Source: Rhodovastum atsumiense
GTDB lineage: Bacteria > Pseudomonadota > Alphaproteobacteria > Acetobacterales > Acetobacteraceae
NCBI RefSeq assembly: GCF_937425535.1
Contig: NZ_OW485601.1
Span: forward strand, 1,107,001 to 1,171,000
Length of the DNA stretch: 64,000 nt
Direction of reading: 5' to 3'
The position numbers and the translations under genes are program-made. This document shows, piece after piece, positions 17,781 through 27,231 of the stretch (positions are counted from its first letter, which is position 1; the number at the start of each line of letters is the position of its first letter). The notes beneath the pieces were generated by a model that worked only from the letters and a program-made list of their open reading frames with translations, made no database searches and was not told the origin of the DNA.

Positions 17781-18220
17781 CACATCCCCCGGCCTGGTAC
17801 GGCGAAACATGGCCGGCCCAGGGGCCGCCACCGGGTAGGGACGGAAAAGACGATCATCGCGTGATGCTCCATCGGGTCATGGTGGAGAACACGCGCGACA
17901 CGGCGATCGGATCCGCAACGGCACCGGCTTCGCCGCGAAGCGCGCGGTGATCCGACATCGCAGGGTTGGCCGGCGCAAGCCGACGTCCCTGCCAGAGGGG
18001 CCCGGACCGTGTTTGCAGGCCAACAGATCGTACGCCGGTGGGTTCGCGCAACCCGGAGACTGCCCGGACACGTGATCCTCCACCACGGCCCGGTCGGCAT
18101 CGCCACGCCTACCGACAAGGGAAAAGGTCGCGGTATCTTCGCTGGACAGCCGGACCGGAGGTCCTTATCGGCTGCCCACGTCGTTTCGCCCTCCTTCATC
18201 GGTTTTGCCGGGAGCAGCCC
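17781..18220. other. Intergenic region, nothing recognised
   Basis: A 440-base gap between the divergent TerC operon and the HAD gene. It must hold both promoters, but I see no convincing consensus promoter, repeat or RNA fold. Frames across it are arginine/proline-rich and do not resemble proteins. Confidence 0.5.
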
Positions 18221-18844
18221 GTGGCCCCACGCCGTCCTGTCGTCGTCTTCGATCTCGGCGGCGTGCTGATCGACTGGAACCCACGCCATCTCTATCGCAA
18301 GCTTTTCGCGGGCGATGAGGCGGGCATGGAGCGCTTCCTCGCGCAGGTGTGTTCGCCGGCCTGGAACCTGACGCTGGATGCCGGGCGCGACTGGGCAGAG
18401 GCGATCGCCGAGCTGGTGGCGCAGCACCCGGAACAGGCGGCGTTGATCACGGCCTACCACCAGCGCTGGCCCGAGATGCTGGGTGGGCCGATCGCCGGCA
18501 GCGTCGCCATCCTCGACGAATTGCGGCAATCCGGGACGCCCCTGTACGCGCTCACCAACTGGTCCGACGAAACCTTCGCGATCGCGCTTCGGCTTTACGA
18601 CTTCCTCGGCTGGTTCGAAGGCATCGTGGTTTCCGGACGGGAACGTCTGGTCAAGCCGGACCCGCGGCTCTTCCGGATCCTGCTGGACCGCCATGGGCTC
18701 GCCGCCGGGGATGTTGTCTATATCGACGACAACCCTGCCAATGCCGAGGCGGCGGGCCGGCTCGGCATGCACCCCATCCACTTCACCACCGCGCCGGCGC
18801 TGCGTGCAAATCTTGGAGAGCTGGGGCTGCTGGCCGGGCATTAA
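18221..18844 (+). CDS. HAD-superfamily hydrolase (HAD-IA, YihX/epoxide-hydrolase N-domain-like)
   Basis: A 207-residue phosphatase-like protein. Motif I is VVVFDLGGVLIDWN with the nucleophilic Asp. Motif II is YALTNWSDET, and motifs III/IV are RLVKPDPRLFRILLDRHGL and VVYIDDNPANAEAAGRLGM. This is the HAD-IA variant 3 pattern seen in YihX-like sugar-phosphate phosphatases and haloacid-dehalogenase relatives. GTG 18221 is preceded by GGGAG and begins directly before motif I, as expected. Stand-alone gene; substrate unknown. Confidence 0.87.
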   Translation: MAPRRPVVVFDLGGVLIDWNPRHLYRKLFAGDEAGMERFLAQVCSPAWNLTLDAGRDWAEAIAELVAQHPEQAALITAYHQRWPEMLGGPIAGSVAILDELRQSGTPLYALTNWSDETFAIALRLYDFLGWFEGIVVSGRERLVKPDPRLFRILLDRHGLAAGDVVYIDDNPANAEAAGRLGMHPIHFTTAPALRANLGELGLLAGH

Positions 18845-19275
18845 GAAGCGCCGGCGGCCTGGCACCGATCCCCTGATGGCGGGGCGGCTTCGCGGCGGTC
18901 GCGGGGCTGCAGGGGCGGACCAATGGGGAATGATTTTGCAGCCGCTTTCAATGAGCTACGGCAGAATTGCCCACGGTCGATTCCTGACTTGCATCGCTTG
19001 AATGATCCGTGCTTGGTCGGTGGCACAGGAACGCCCAGAGCCGTTCGGCAACATCTCTTTACTCTTCGGGCTTTCACCAGCACCGGGTGGAAGTTTCCTG
19101 CGCAACTGGTTCTAATTTGTAATCAGATGTGGTGAATATTTCGTTCTGAAACCGGTTTCAAAATTTCCATTCGGATTGACCCAGGTCAAACCTTCGCTTC
19201 CCTCAGTTGAATTATTTGTGCATCTGCGAACTTCGCTCCGGCATGTCGCCGGTCACCAGACCAAGGAGATGGCGC
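18845..19275. promoter_or_regulatory. Regulatory region with FNR-type box and palindrome
   Basis: A 431-base gene-free stretch. The perfect 14-bp palindrome TGAAACCGGTTTCA lies at 19147-19160. Sixteen bases further is TTGACCCAGGTCAA (19176-19189), a perfect TTGA-N6-TCAA site of the FNR/FixK/FnrL type. An AT-rich TGAATTATTTG about 30 bases downstream could be a -10 region. This spacing fits a class II FNR-activated rightward promoter. The local GC content is lower than in flanking DNA. Confidence 0.6.
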
Positions 19276-19362
19276 ATGATCCTCTCGCCCTTGGCGGCTG
19301 CCGCAGGGATGCCGGACGGCATCGGCGCACGGCGGCAGAACGTGGCCCGCGACAAGGCATAA
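19276..19362 (+). CDS. Possible 28-residue peptide downstream of FNR box
   Basis: A short frame behind a strong AAGGAG ribosome site (8-base spacing), beginning MILSPLAAAAGMPDGIGARR. It lies about 90 bases downstream of the FNR-type box. A 16-bp perfect palindrome (ACGCATCGCGATGCGT, 19368-19383) follows five bases after its stop. No homology is recognised; it could be a small stress peptide, a leader, or chance. Confidence 0.3.
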   Translation: MILSPLAAAAGMPDGIGARRQNVARDKA

Positions 19363-19756
19363 GCCGGACGCATCGCGATGCGTGCTTCTCTGCTGCTCAC
19401 CTTTTTGCGGAAAACGGGCGCGGGCGCACCGTGGCAACCGGGCCCGGGAGCGATTGCTCCCGCTTGGCAACGGCCCTTGGATACGTTACCTGCTGATACC
19501 AAGCTGGGCTGGTGCCGGGGAGGACATCACCTGGCCGGCGGAGCTCGCCGTATCGGCTGGTCCAAGGGCCGACGCGTCGGGATCCCGCCCTCTGCCAGGT
19601 CGCACTCAACCGGGCGGCCCTGGGCCCTGACTGCTTTCTTGCCGCCCCGCCACCCGACACCGACCTGGTCGCTGCCGTGCAGGCGCGGTACGCCGCGCGC
19701 GGCCGGACGGATATATGAAATCGCCGGTCAAACGTGCCGGCGAGGAGGAGACCGCC
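19363..19756. other. Gap upstream of ackA
   Basis: 394 bases with a 16-bp palindrome at 19368-19383 and the ackA ribosome site GAGGAGGAG near 19742-19750. A rightward open frame at 19512-19718 ends in plausible-looking residues but has no recognisable family, so it is not annotated as a gene. Transcription from the FNR-type promoter could continue through this leader into ackA. Confidence 0.45.
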
Positions 19757-20989
19757 GTGAGCACTGAAACCTCCCTGATCCTGGTCCTGAACAGCGGGTC
19801 GTCCTCGCTCAAATTCGCCGTCCACGAGACCGGCGCGCGGACAGCCCTGTTGTCCGGCCTTGCCGAGCGCCTCGGCGCCGCACAGCCGACCATCACCTTC
19901 AAGGAAGCCGACCGGAAGGCGACGCACGCGCTGCCGGCCGCCACCCATACCGCGGCGCTGGACGCGGTGCTGGCCGAGCTCACCCGCCATGGCTGGCTGG
20001 ATCGCCTGACCGCGATCGGCCACCGCGTGGTGCATGGCGGCGAGCGCTTCGCCGCCTCGGTGGTCATCACCCCGCAGGTCATCGCCGACATCGAGTCCTG
20101 CAGCCATCTGGCACCGCTACACAACCCGCCGGCGCTGCTGGGCATACGCGTCGCGATCGAGCGGCTGCCGACGATCCCGCATGTCGCCGTGCTCGACACC
20201 GCCTTCCACCAGACGATGCCGCCCCGGGCCTACATGTACGCGCTGCCGATGTGGGTCTATCGCGACCATGGCGTGCGCCGCTACGGCTTCCACGGCACCA
20301 GCCACCGCTTCGTGGCGCAGGAAGCCGTGCAGATGCTCGACCTCGATCCCGCCGACCATGGCCTGGTCATCGCCCATCTGGGCAACGGCTCCTCGGCAAC
20401 GGCGGTGCAGGACGGGCGCAGCGTCGATACCACGATGGGCATGACCCCGCTGGAAGGCCTGGTGATGGGCACCCGCCCAGGCGATGTGGATCCCGGCGCC
20501 CTGATCTACCTGATGCGCCGCACCGGCTGGACCGTCGACGAGATGGACGCGATGCTGAACAAGCAATGCGGCCTGCTCGGGCTGTCCGAGCTGTCGAATG
20601 ACTGCCGCGAACTGGGCAACGCCGCCGCCGAAGGCCACGAGGGCGCCAACCTGGCGCTCGATGTGTTCGTGCACCGGCTGGCACGGCATATCGGCGGGCT
20701 GGCGATGTCGCTGCGACGCCTGGATGCGGTGGTGTTCACCGGCGGCATCGGCGAGAACGCCGCGCGCATCCGCGAAATGACGCTGCAACGCCTCGCGCCG
20801 CTCGGGATCGAGCTGGATGCCGAGGCGAACCGCCGCTGTGTCGGTGGCACCCCCGGCCTGATCAGCACCGGCAACAAGCCGGCGGCGCTGGTGGTGAACA
20901 CCAACGAGGAATGGATGATTGCCTGCGACACAGCCGCCCTGGCCCGTGCCGGCGCGGAAGAGCAGGATTCGCTGAAGGAGATCGCCTGA
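19757..20989 (+). CDS. ackA: Acetate kinase
   Basis: A 410-residue acetate kinase, converting acetyl phosphate and ADP to acetate and ATP. Motifs in order: LVLNSGSSSLKF, GHRVVHGGE, LDTAFHQTMPP, YGFHGTSHRF, HLGNGSSATAV, GLVMGTRPGDVDPG and FTGGIGENAARIRE. GTG 19757 follows a strong GAGGAGGAG site and places NSGSSS at the normal distance; an ATG at 19715 lacks such a site. The gene is one base from pta, forming the overflow/fermentation operon. The FNR-type box upstream suggests oxygen control. Confidence 0.96.
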   Translation: MSTETSLILVLNSGSSSLKFAVHETGARTALLSGLAERLGAAQPTITFKEADRKATHALPAATHTAALDAVLAELTRHGWLDRLTAIGHRVVHGGERFAASVVITPQVIADIESCSHLAPLHNPPALLGIRVAIERLPTIPHVAVLDTAFHQTMPPRAYMYALPMWVYRDHGVRRYGFHGTSHRFVAQEAVQMLDLDPADHGLVIAHLGNGSSATAVQDGRSVDTTMGMTPLEGLVMGTRPGDVDPGALIYLMRRTGWTVDEMDAMLNKQCGLLGLSELSNDCRELGNAAAEGHEGANLALDVFVHRLARHIGGLAMSLRRLDAVVFTGGIGENAARIREMTLQRLAPLGIELDAEANRRCVGGTPGLISTGNKPAALVVNTNEEWMIACDTAALARAGAEEQDSLKEIA

Positions 20990-20990
20990 C

Positions 20991-23132
20991 ATGGACCGGC
21001 CGCGCCAGACATTCTTTCTGGCTCCCGTCTCGGATGACGTGGGACTGACTTCGATGGCGCTCGGCCTGGTGCAGGCGCTGCGCCGCGACCATGTCGCGGT
21101 CGGTTTCATCAAGCCGATCCTGCAGCCAGACACACGGGGCGTCGCCGACCTCGCCCCCTACTTCGCCCGCAACGTCCTGCATCTGGAAACACCGGAGCCG
21201 ATCGCGTACGCGCAGGCCGAGGCCAGCGTGCGCAACGGCGGCCTGGACGCGCTGATGGAAGACCTGGTGGCGATGGTGGAGGCGGCCGGGGCCGGCTGCG
21301 ACGCCGTCGTGATCCAGGGCCTGATCCCCTTTGCCGACCTGCAGGTCGCGAGCCAGCTCAACGCCGCCATGGCGCGCAGCTTCGCCGCCAGCCTGGTGCC
21401 GGTGCTCTCCGGGACCGGCCAGAACGCCGAGGCGCTCGGCGCCGTGGTCGACCTGACTGTCCGCCAGTTCGCCGACGGCGAGGAACCGCCGCCGGTCGCC
21501 GGCGTGCTGGTCAACCGGCTGAAGGCGGGCCCGATGGCCGGCGCGCTCGGCGAGTACCTGCCCGGCAGCGGTGGCCGCGTGCCGGTGCTGGGCGACGTGC
21601 CGTTCGAGCCGAAGCTGACCGCGCCGCGGCTGCAGGACGTGGTCGAGGCGCTCAGCCTCGGCATCGAGCAGGAAGGCAATCTCGCGCGGGCGCGGGTGCA
21701 GCATTTCGTCACCGCCGGGCGCGGCGTCGATGGCGTGATCGACCGGCTGCGGCCGGGCACGCTGGTGGTGGCGGCGGGCGAGCGCAGCGACATCATCCTG
21801 GCGACGGCGCTTGCGCACATGCAGGGCATGCCGCTCGCCGGCCTGCTGCTGACCTGCGGCACGCGGCTGTCGCCGCAGGTGGCTTCCATGCTGCGGGCGC
21901 CGCAGCTCGCCGGGCTGCCGATCCTGACCACGCATGAGGACACCTTCGCCTCTGGTGCGCTGCTCGCCGGGCTGTCGCGGCATGTGCGCCGCGACGACAC
22001 CGAGCGGATGGAGCAGTCGATCGCGCACACGGCCGAGCACATCGACACCGGCTCGCTGCGCTCCCAGCTCGGGCGGCCCGGGCGGCTGCGCATGCCCCCG
22101 CCGGCGTTCCGCCACCGCCTGGTGCAGGCGGCGCGCGAGGCGGCGAAGCGGATCGTGCTGCCCGAGGGTGACGAGCCGCGCACGCTGCAGGCAGCGGCGA
22201 TCTGCCAGCGCAAGGGCATCGCGCAATGCGTGCTGCTCGGCAACCCCGACCACATCCGCCAGGTGGCCGAGACGCAGGGCGTGGTGCTGCCGCCCGACAT
22301 CGAGATCATCGATCCGATGGCGGTGCGCGGCCAGTACGTGGCGCCGATGTGCGAGCTGCGCCGCAGCAAGGGCCTGACCGCCGTGCAGGCGGAGCACCAG
22401 CTTGAGGACACCGTGGTGCTGGGCACCATGATGCTGGCGCAGGACGACGTGGACGGGCTGGTGTCCGGCGCGGTGCACACCACCGCCAACACGATCCGGC
22501 CGGCGCTGCAGTTGATCCGCACCGCCCCGGGATCCTCGATCGTCTCCAGCGTGTTCTTCATGCTGATGCCGAACGAGGTACTGGTGTACGGCGACTGCGC
22601 GGTCAATCCCGACCCGACCGCCGAGGAACTGGCCGACATCGCCATCCAGTCGGCGGATTCGGCCGTTGCCTTCGGCATCGACCCGCGGGTGGCGATGATC
22701 TCCTACTCGACCGGCAGCTCGGGCAGCGGCGCGGATGTGGACAAGGTGCGGCGCGCGCTTGAAATCGCGCGCGGCAAGCGCCCGGACCTGCTGATCGACG
22801 GGCCGCTGCAGTACGACGCGGCGAGCGTCGCCAGCGTCGGCCGGCAGAAGGCCCCGGACAGCGTGGTCGCCGGCCGCGCCAACGTGTTCGTCTTCCCCGA
22901 CCTGAACACCGGCAACACCACCTACAAGGCGGTGCAGCGCTCGGCCCACGTGGTCAGCATCGGCCCGATGCTGCAGGGCCTGCGCAAGCCGGTGAACGAC
23001 CTCTCGCGCGGGGCGCTGGTGGACGACATCGTCTACACCATCGCGCTGACAGCCATCCAGGCGCAGCAGGCCAACGCCAAGCGGGCCGCGGCGGCGGCGC
23101 AGCAGGCGGCGCTCACGGCGGCGGCGGACTAG
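20991..23132 (+). CDS. pta: Phosphate acetyltransferase (long form)
   Basis: A 713-residue Pta that interconverts acetyl-CoA and acetyl phosphate. It has the full three-part layout: an N-terminal P-loop-like domain (FFLAPVSDDVGLTSMALGLV), a central DRTGG-type domain (about residues 215-330), and the C-terminal catalytic PTA domain starting near FRHRLVQAAREAAKRIVLPE. Conserved catalytic-domain segments include MLAQDDVDGLVSGAVHTTAN and FPDLNTGNTTYKAVQRSA. It is co-transcribed with ackA and followed by a strong terminator. Confidence 0.96.
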   Translation: MDRPRQTFFLAPVSDDVGLTSMALGLVQALRRDHVAVGFIKPILQPDTRGVADLAPYFARNVLHLETPEPIAYAQAEASVRNGGLDALMEDLVAMVEAAGAGCDAVVIQGLIPFADLQVASQLNAAMARSFAASLVPVLSGTGQNAEALGAVVDLTVRQFADGEEPPPVAGVLVNRLKAGPMAGALGEYLPGSGGRVPVLGDVPFEPKLTAPRLQDVVEALSLGIEQEGNLARARVQHFVTAGRGVDGVIDRLRPGTLVVAAGERSDIILATALAHMQGMPLAGLLLTCGTRLSPQVASMLRAPQLAGLPILTTHEDTFASGALLAGLSRHVRRDDTERMEQSIAHTAEHIDTGSLRSQLGRPGRLRMPPPAFRHRLVQAAREAAKRIVLPEGDEPRTLQAAAICQRKGIAQCVLLGNPDHIRQVAETQGVVLPPDIEIIDPMAVRGQYVAPMCELRRSKGLTAVQAEHQLEDTVVLGTMMLAQDDVDGLVSGAVHTTANTIRPALQLIRTAPGSSIVSSVFFMLMPNEVLVYGDCAVNPDPTAEELADIAIQSADSAVAFGIDPRVAMISYSTGSSGSGADVDKVRRALEIARGKRPDLLIDGPLQYDAASVASVGRQKAPDSVVAGRANVFVFPDLNTGNTTYKAVQRSAHVVSIGPMLQGLRKPVNDLSRGALVDDIVYTIALTAIQAQQANAKRAAAAAQQAALTAAAD

Positions 23133-23154
23133 ACGCGGCCGAGAAGGCTGACGG

Positions 23155-23196
23155 AAAGAGCCGGGCCGGGTTCATCGGCCCGGCTCTTTTTGTTTG
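23155..23196 (+). terminator. Rho-independent terminator of ackA-pta
   Basis: AAAGAGCCGGGCC (from 23155) pairs with GGCCCGGCTCTTT around a short loop and is followed by a T-rich run (TTTTTGTTTG). Located 22 bases after the pta stop. Confidence 0.92.
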
Positions 23197-23377
23197 TTGA
23201 TGTCGTCGGCGGCGGGCCGACGGTAGACCCACCCCGCCCCCTTTGGGGCGCATCGTGGCGGCCCCCCGGAACCGGACCAGACGAGCGTGCCCTCGCTGAA
23301 CGTCAACAGCCGGCACGCCCCTCCTTCATGCATCGAACGCCAACATCACCGGATGGCGCCGGCCCCACGTGCGATTC

Positions 23378-26300
23378 CTAGAAACCACCGCTCCGGGGCG
23401 CCAGAAGCCTGGCAAGATAGAGACGCTGCGCCTCGGCAACGGCCGCCTTGTGGAGATCCACCGTCTGTTTCGCGGCCAGGATTTCGGTCGCCCATTGCGG
23501 GGCCACTCCACCAATGATCCGGGCAACGATGTCTGCATGGCGGGCGAATGCCAGGGTCGCCAGTTCCAGTTCTTCTTCAAGATTCAGGCTGACGATATTC
23601 CGGTTGACGATATCGCAAGCAAGCTTGGCCCGATCCAATGCGCGCTGAAAATGGCCGTCGGCCGCGCTGATATAGACCAGGCGAAGCATGTTGGTGGCCA
23701 TCGCCCGCTCATTCGCATCCAGGACCAGGAAATCCACCAGCCCAAGGTACCGAAGCCGCCGTTCTGCCTCGGTGGCATCCCGGACGAGCCAGGCCGCCTC
23801 GCGAATGGCCTCTGCCAGATCCCCATCCGGACATTCGGGAACACCAGGGGCACCTGGTTGCACCGGAGACGCAAACCCCACCAGATCCCAGGTCGGTTCA
23901 GCCTCCGCCGAGGCCTCGGCAGCACCAGCAGCGGCCGGCGCCACAGCCGGCTCAGCCACCGCCGACACCTCGGCATCATCAGCACCGGCCGGCTCCACAG
24001 CCGGTTCAACCACCGCCGACACCTCGGCAGCACCAGCGTCGACCGGCTCCACGACCGGTTCAGCCACCGCCGACACCTCGGCATCACCAGTATCGACCGG
24101 CTCCACAGCCGGTTCAGCCACCGCCGACACCTCGACAGCACCAGCGTCGACCGGCTCCACGATCGGCTCAGCCACCGCTGAGACCTCGGCATCACCGGCA
24201 TCGACCGGCTCCACAGCCGGTTCAGTCGCCGCCGACACCTCGGCAGCACCAGCGTCGACCGGTTCCACGACCGGTTCAGCCACCGCCGACACCTCGGCAT
24301 CACCAGTGTCGACCGGCTCCACGACCGGTTCAGTCGCTGCCAACGCCTCGGCATCACCAGTATCGACCGGCTCCACAGCCGGTTCAGCCACCGCCGACAC
24401 CTCGGCAGCACCAGCGTCGACCGGCTCCACAGCCGGTTCAGTCGCCGCCGACACCTCGGCAGCACCAGCGTCGACCGGCTCCACAGCCGGTTCAGTCGAC
24501 GCCAACGCCTCGGCATCACCAGCGTCGGCCGGTTCCACGACCGGTTCAGCCGCCGCCGACACCTCGGCATCACCACCAGCGTCGACCGACTCCACAGCCG
24601 GTTCAGTCGACGCCAACGCCTCGGCATCACCACCAGCGTCGACCGACTCCACGACCGGTTCAGCCGCCGCCGACACCTCGGCATCACCACCAGCGTCGAC
24701 CGACTCCACGACCGGTTCAACCACCGCCGACACCTCGGCATCACCGGCATCGACCGGCTCCACAGCCGGTTCAGTCGCCGCCGACACCTCGGCATCACCA
24801 GTGTCGACCGGCTCCACAGCCGGTTCAGTCGCCGCCGACACCTCGGCATCACCAGCGTCGGCCGGCTCCACGACCGGCTCAGCCGCCGCCAACACCTCGG
24901 CATCACCAGTGTCGACCGGCTCCACAGCCGGTTCAGTCGCCGCCGACACCTCGGCATCACCAGCGTCGGCCGGCTCCACGGCCGGTTCAGCCACCGCCGA
25001 CACCTCGGCAGCACCAGCGTCGATCGGCTCCACGGCCGGTTCAGCCACCGCCGACACCTCGACATCACCAGCCTCGGCCGGCTCCACGGCCGGTTCAGCC
25101 ACCGCCGACACCTCGGCGGCACCAGCGTCGACCGGCTCCACGGCCGGTTCAGCCACCGCCGACACCTCGGCGGCACCAGCGTCGACCGGCTCCACGGCCG
25201 GTTCAGCCACCGCCGACACCTCGGCAGCACCAGCGTCGACCGGCTCCACGGCCGGCTCAGCCACCGCCGACACCTCGGCAGCACCAGCCTCGACCGGCTC
25301 CACAGCCGGTTCAGCCACCGCCGACACCTCGGCAGCACCAGCGTCGACCGGCTCCACAGCCGGTTCAGCCACCGCCGACACCTCGGCAGCACCAGCGTCG
25401 ACCGGCTCCACAGCCGGTTCAGCCACCGCCGACACCTCGGCAGCACCAGCCTCGGCCGACTCCACAGCCGGTTCAGCCACCACCGCTACCTCGGCATCAC
25501 CAGCGTCGACCGGCTCCACAGCCGGTTCAGCCACCGCCGACACCTCGGCAGCACCAGCGTCGACCGGCTCCACAGCCGGTTCAGCCACCGCCGACACCTC
25601 GGCAGCACCAGCCTCGGCCGGCTCCACGGCCGGTTCAGCCACCGCCGCTACCTCGGCATCACCAGCCTCGGCCGGCTCCACGACCGGTTCAGCCACCGCC
25701 GCTACCTCGGCAGCACCAGCCTCGGCCGGCTCCACGACCGGTTCAGCCACCGCCGCTACCTCGGCATCACCAGCCTCGGCCGGCTCCACAGCTGGTTCAG
25801 CCACTGCCGACACCTCAGCAGCACCAGCGTCGACCGGCTCCGCGACCGGTTCAGCCACCGCCGACACCTCGGCAGCAGCAGCGTCGACCGGCTCCACGAC
25901 CGGTTCAGCCACCGCCGCTACCTCGACATCACCAGCGTCGACCGGCTCCACAGCCGGTTCAGCCACCGCCGACACCTCGGCATCACCAGCGTCGACCGGC
26001 TCCACAGCCGGTTCAGCCACCGCCGCTACCTCGGCATCACCGGCCTCGGCCGACTCCACAGCCGGTTCAGCCACCGCTGACACCTCGGCAGCACCAGCGT
26101 CGGCCGGCTCCACGACCGGCTCAGCCACCGCTGCTACCTGGGCAGCACCAACGTCGGCCGGCTCCATGACCGCCTTTGATGCGTCTGAAGCCTTGCGCAA
26201 GGGTTCTCCGGCCAAACGCCTGCCATGGGTGGAATCGCCCTTGCTGACACCAAGCCGCGCATCAAGGATCGCAGTCGCCCATGCCGGAACCGGGGCATCG

Positions 26301-26740
26301 AAAGCAACAGCCGTCGTTTCGGCATGAAGTGCGAACTCCAGCGCAATTCCGCTGAGACAATTCTCGGCAAGCTGCCCCTTATAACCAAGCGCACGAAGTT
26401 CCGCCTGAGCGGCTGCCAGATAGCTATCTCCCCCCTTCAGGAAAACATCGCGCAGCACATCCGCAACGACGGCACGGCTACTTTCGGTATAGATACCATT
26501 TGGGGCCGCCACACTGGCACCACGACGCTTGCCTTGGCGGGGGGCGACATTGTCCACCAGCCAGAACGCACAGGTAATGGCGTCCCGGAGCTTTCGGGGC
26601 GGGACCGGAGCAACTCCGCAGCCTGGCACAACCTCCTTATCGTCGGTGTCCATGAGCTGGCTGGAGCACCGTTCGTCCATGACATGTCCCTGCATCGTCC
26701 TAAGGACCCTCCGGTCGTCCACGGTCTCGCCGGTCTCCAT
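23378..26740 (-). CDS. Giant acidic repeat protein with duplicated terminal domains, unrecognised
   Basis: A 1120-residue protein of unknown function. Residues 1-190 form a predicted helical domain; residues 192-949 are about 42 near-identical 18-residue units (consensus AEPAVEPVDAGAAEVSAV); residues 950-1120 form a second helical domain. The two end domains look related to each other: VPAWATAILDARLGV near residue 152 matches VAPQWATEILAAKQTV near residue 1080, and LRDAITCAFWLVDN near 51 matches LAEAIREAAWLVRD near 975. The spacer is extremely acidic and Ala/Val/Pro-rich with no basic residues, so it should be extended or weakly structured. No signal peptide is visible. ATG 26740 follows GGAG at proper spacing. 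Confidence 0.75.
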   Translation of the reverse strand: METGETVDDRRVLRTMQGHVMDERCSSQLMDTDDKEVVPGCGVAPVPPRKLRDAITCAFWLVDNVAPRQGKRRGASVAAPNGIYTESSRAVVADVLRDVFLKGGDSYLAAAQAELRALGYKGQLAENCLSGIALEFALHAETTAVAFDAPVPAWATAILDARLGVSKGDSTHGRRLAGEPLRKASDASKAVMEPADVGAAQVAAVAEPVVEPADAGAAEVSAVAEPAVESAEAGDAEVAAVAEPAVEPVDAGDAEVSAVAEPAVEPVDAGDVEVAAVAEPVVEPVDAAAAEVSAVAEPVAEPVDAGAAEVSAVAEPAVEPAEAGDAEVAAVAEPVVEPAEAGAAEVAAVAEPVVEPAEAGDAEVAAVAEPAVEPAEAGAAEVSAVAEPAVEPVDAGAAEVSAVAEPAVEPVDAGDAEVAVVAEPAVESAEAGAAEVSAVAEPAVEPVDAGAAEVSAVAEPAVEPVDAGAAEVSAVAEPAVEPVEAGAAEVSAVAEPAVEPVDAGAAEVSAVAEPAVEPVDAGAAEVSAVAEPAVEPVDAGAAEVSAVAEPAVEPAEAGDVEVSAVAEPAVEPIDAGAAEVSAVAEPAVEPADAGDAEVSAATEPAVEPVDTGDAEVLAAAEPVVEPADAGDAEVSAATEPAVEPVDTGDAEVSAATEPAVEPVDAGDAEVSAVVEPVVESVDAGGDAEVSAAAEPVVESVDAGGDAEALASTEPAVESVDAGGDAEVSAAAEPVVEPADAGDAEALASTEPAVEPVDAGAAEVSAATEPAVEPVDAGAAEVSAVAEPAVEPVDTGDAEALAATEPVVEPVDTGDAEVSAVAEPVVEPVDAGAAEVSAATEPAVEPVDAGDAEVSAVAEPIVEPVDAGAVEVSAVAEPAVEPVDTGDAEVSAVAEPVVEPVDAGAAEVSAVVEPAVEPAGADDAEVSAVAEPAVAPAAAGAAEASAEAEPTWDLVGFASPVQPGAPGVPECPDGDLAEAIREAAWLVRDATEAERRLRYLGLVDFLVLDANERAMATNMLRLVYISAADGHFQRALDRAKLACDIVNRNIVSLNLEEELELATLAFARHADIVARIIGGVAPQWATEILAAKQTVDLHKAAVAEAQRLYLARLLAPRSGGF
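23894..26167 (-). repeat. 54-bp tandem coding repeat, about 42 copies
   Basis: Head-to-tail units of 54 bases (18 codons) within the giant protein gene; three units near the middle have an extra codon (GGDAEV in place of GDAEV). The units differ by a few substitutions and two or three subtypes (VDAGAAEV, AEAGDAEV, VDTGDAEV) are interleaved, indicating expansion by unequal exchange and homogenisation. Because 54 is a multiple of three, antisense frames across the array also stay open. Confidence 0.95.
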
Positions 26741-27231
26741 GTCACTCGCTCCGTTGCGCCGCCCGCACGTCGCATGAAAAACAGCCCGCGGATCAGTCCT
26801 TGATCCGATAACAAAAAGAATTCCATCAATGCAAGTACATTACAAGTTCACGGGCACCTTTAAGAATAAATCAGAAATTCGAGTATCAATTCTTATAAGA
26901 ATTCGATATTATTCCGTGATCGATTTTTCATTTGCGTATAATTTATACATCGCGCAGGCAACACGTGGATTCGCGCTGGCCACACCTCAGGCTGGCTTGT
27001 CGGGGACGGTTTCAGACAGACCGCCGGCAGGTCGGACCGGCAGGCCAGGTCGCGTGCGGACGCCCGGACAGCCGCGCAGCCTGCATGGCAGGCATCGGCG
27101 AAAAGCGGCCCGCAAAGGCAACATCATGGCAATGAGACGGTTGGGAGACCGACAATCGCCACCCTGGGAAATAGTCGGTCAGGCGGGCTCACGGCGAAGC
27201 CCGGCATGAAGCCGCGTCAGCAGGCGGCTTT
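26741..27231. other. Intergenic region with AT-rich segment and hairpins
   Basis: A 491-base gap. Positions 26810-26960 are markedly AT-rich and include the palindrome TTCTTATAAGAA near 26890 and a rightward TATAAT at 26937-26942; this is a likely promoter zone for the giant protein gene on the other strand. The right part (27147-27232) holds three hairpins: GACCGAC/GTCGGTC, GGGCT/AGCCC and GCCGC/GCGGC followed by TTTT. No protein gene is apparent. Confidence 0.5.

Noticed and set aside
19512-19718. Rightward frame ending just inside the ackA leader with a plausible C-terminus
   Set aside because: It opens from a GTG without ribosome site, its first half is low-complexity Arg/Pro, and no family is recognisable.
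23584-26327. Large open frames on both strands across the repeat array (for example a Thr/Ser/Ala-rich rightward frame)
   Set aside because: They are a by-product of a 54-base repeat, which keeps all frames periodic and stop-free. Only the leftward frame has non-repetitive, protein-like ends and a proper ribosome site.
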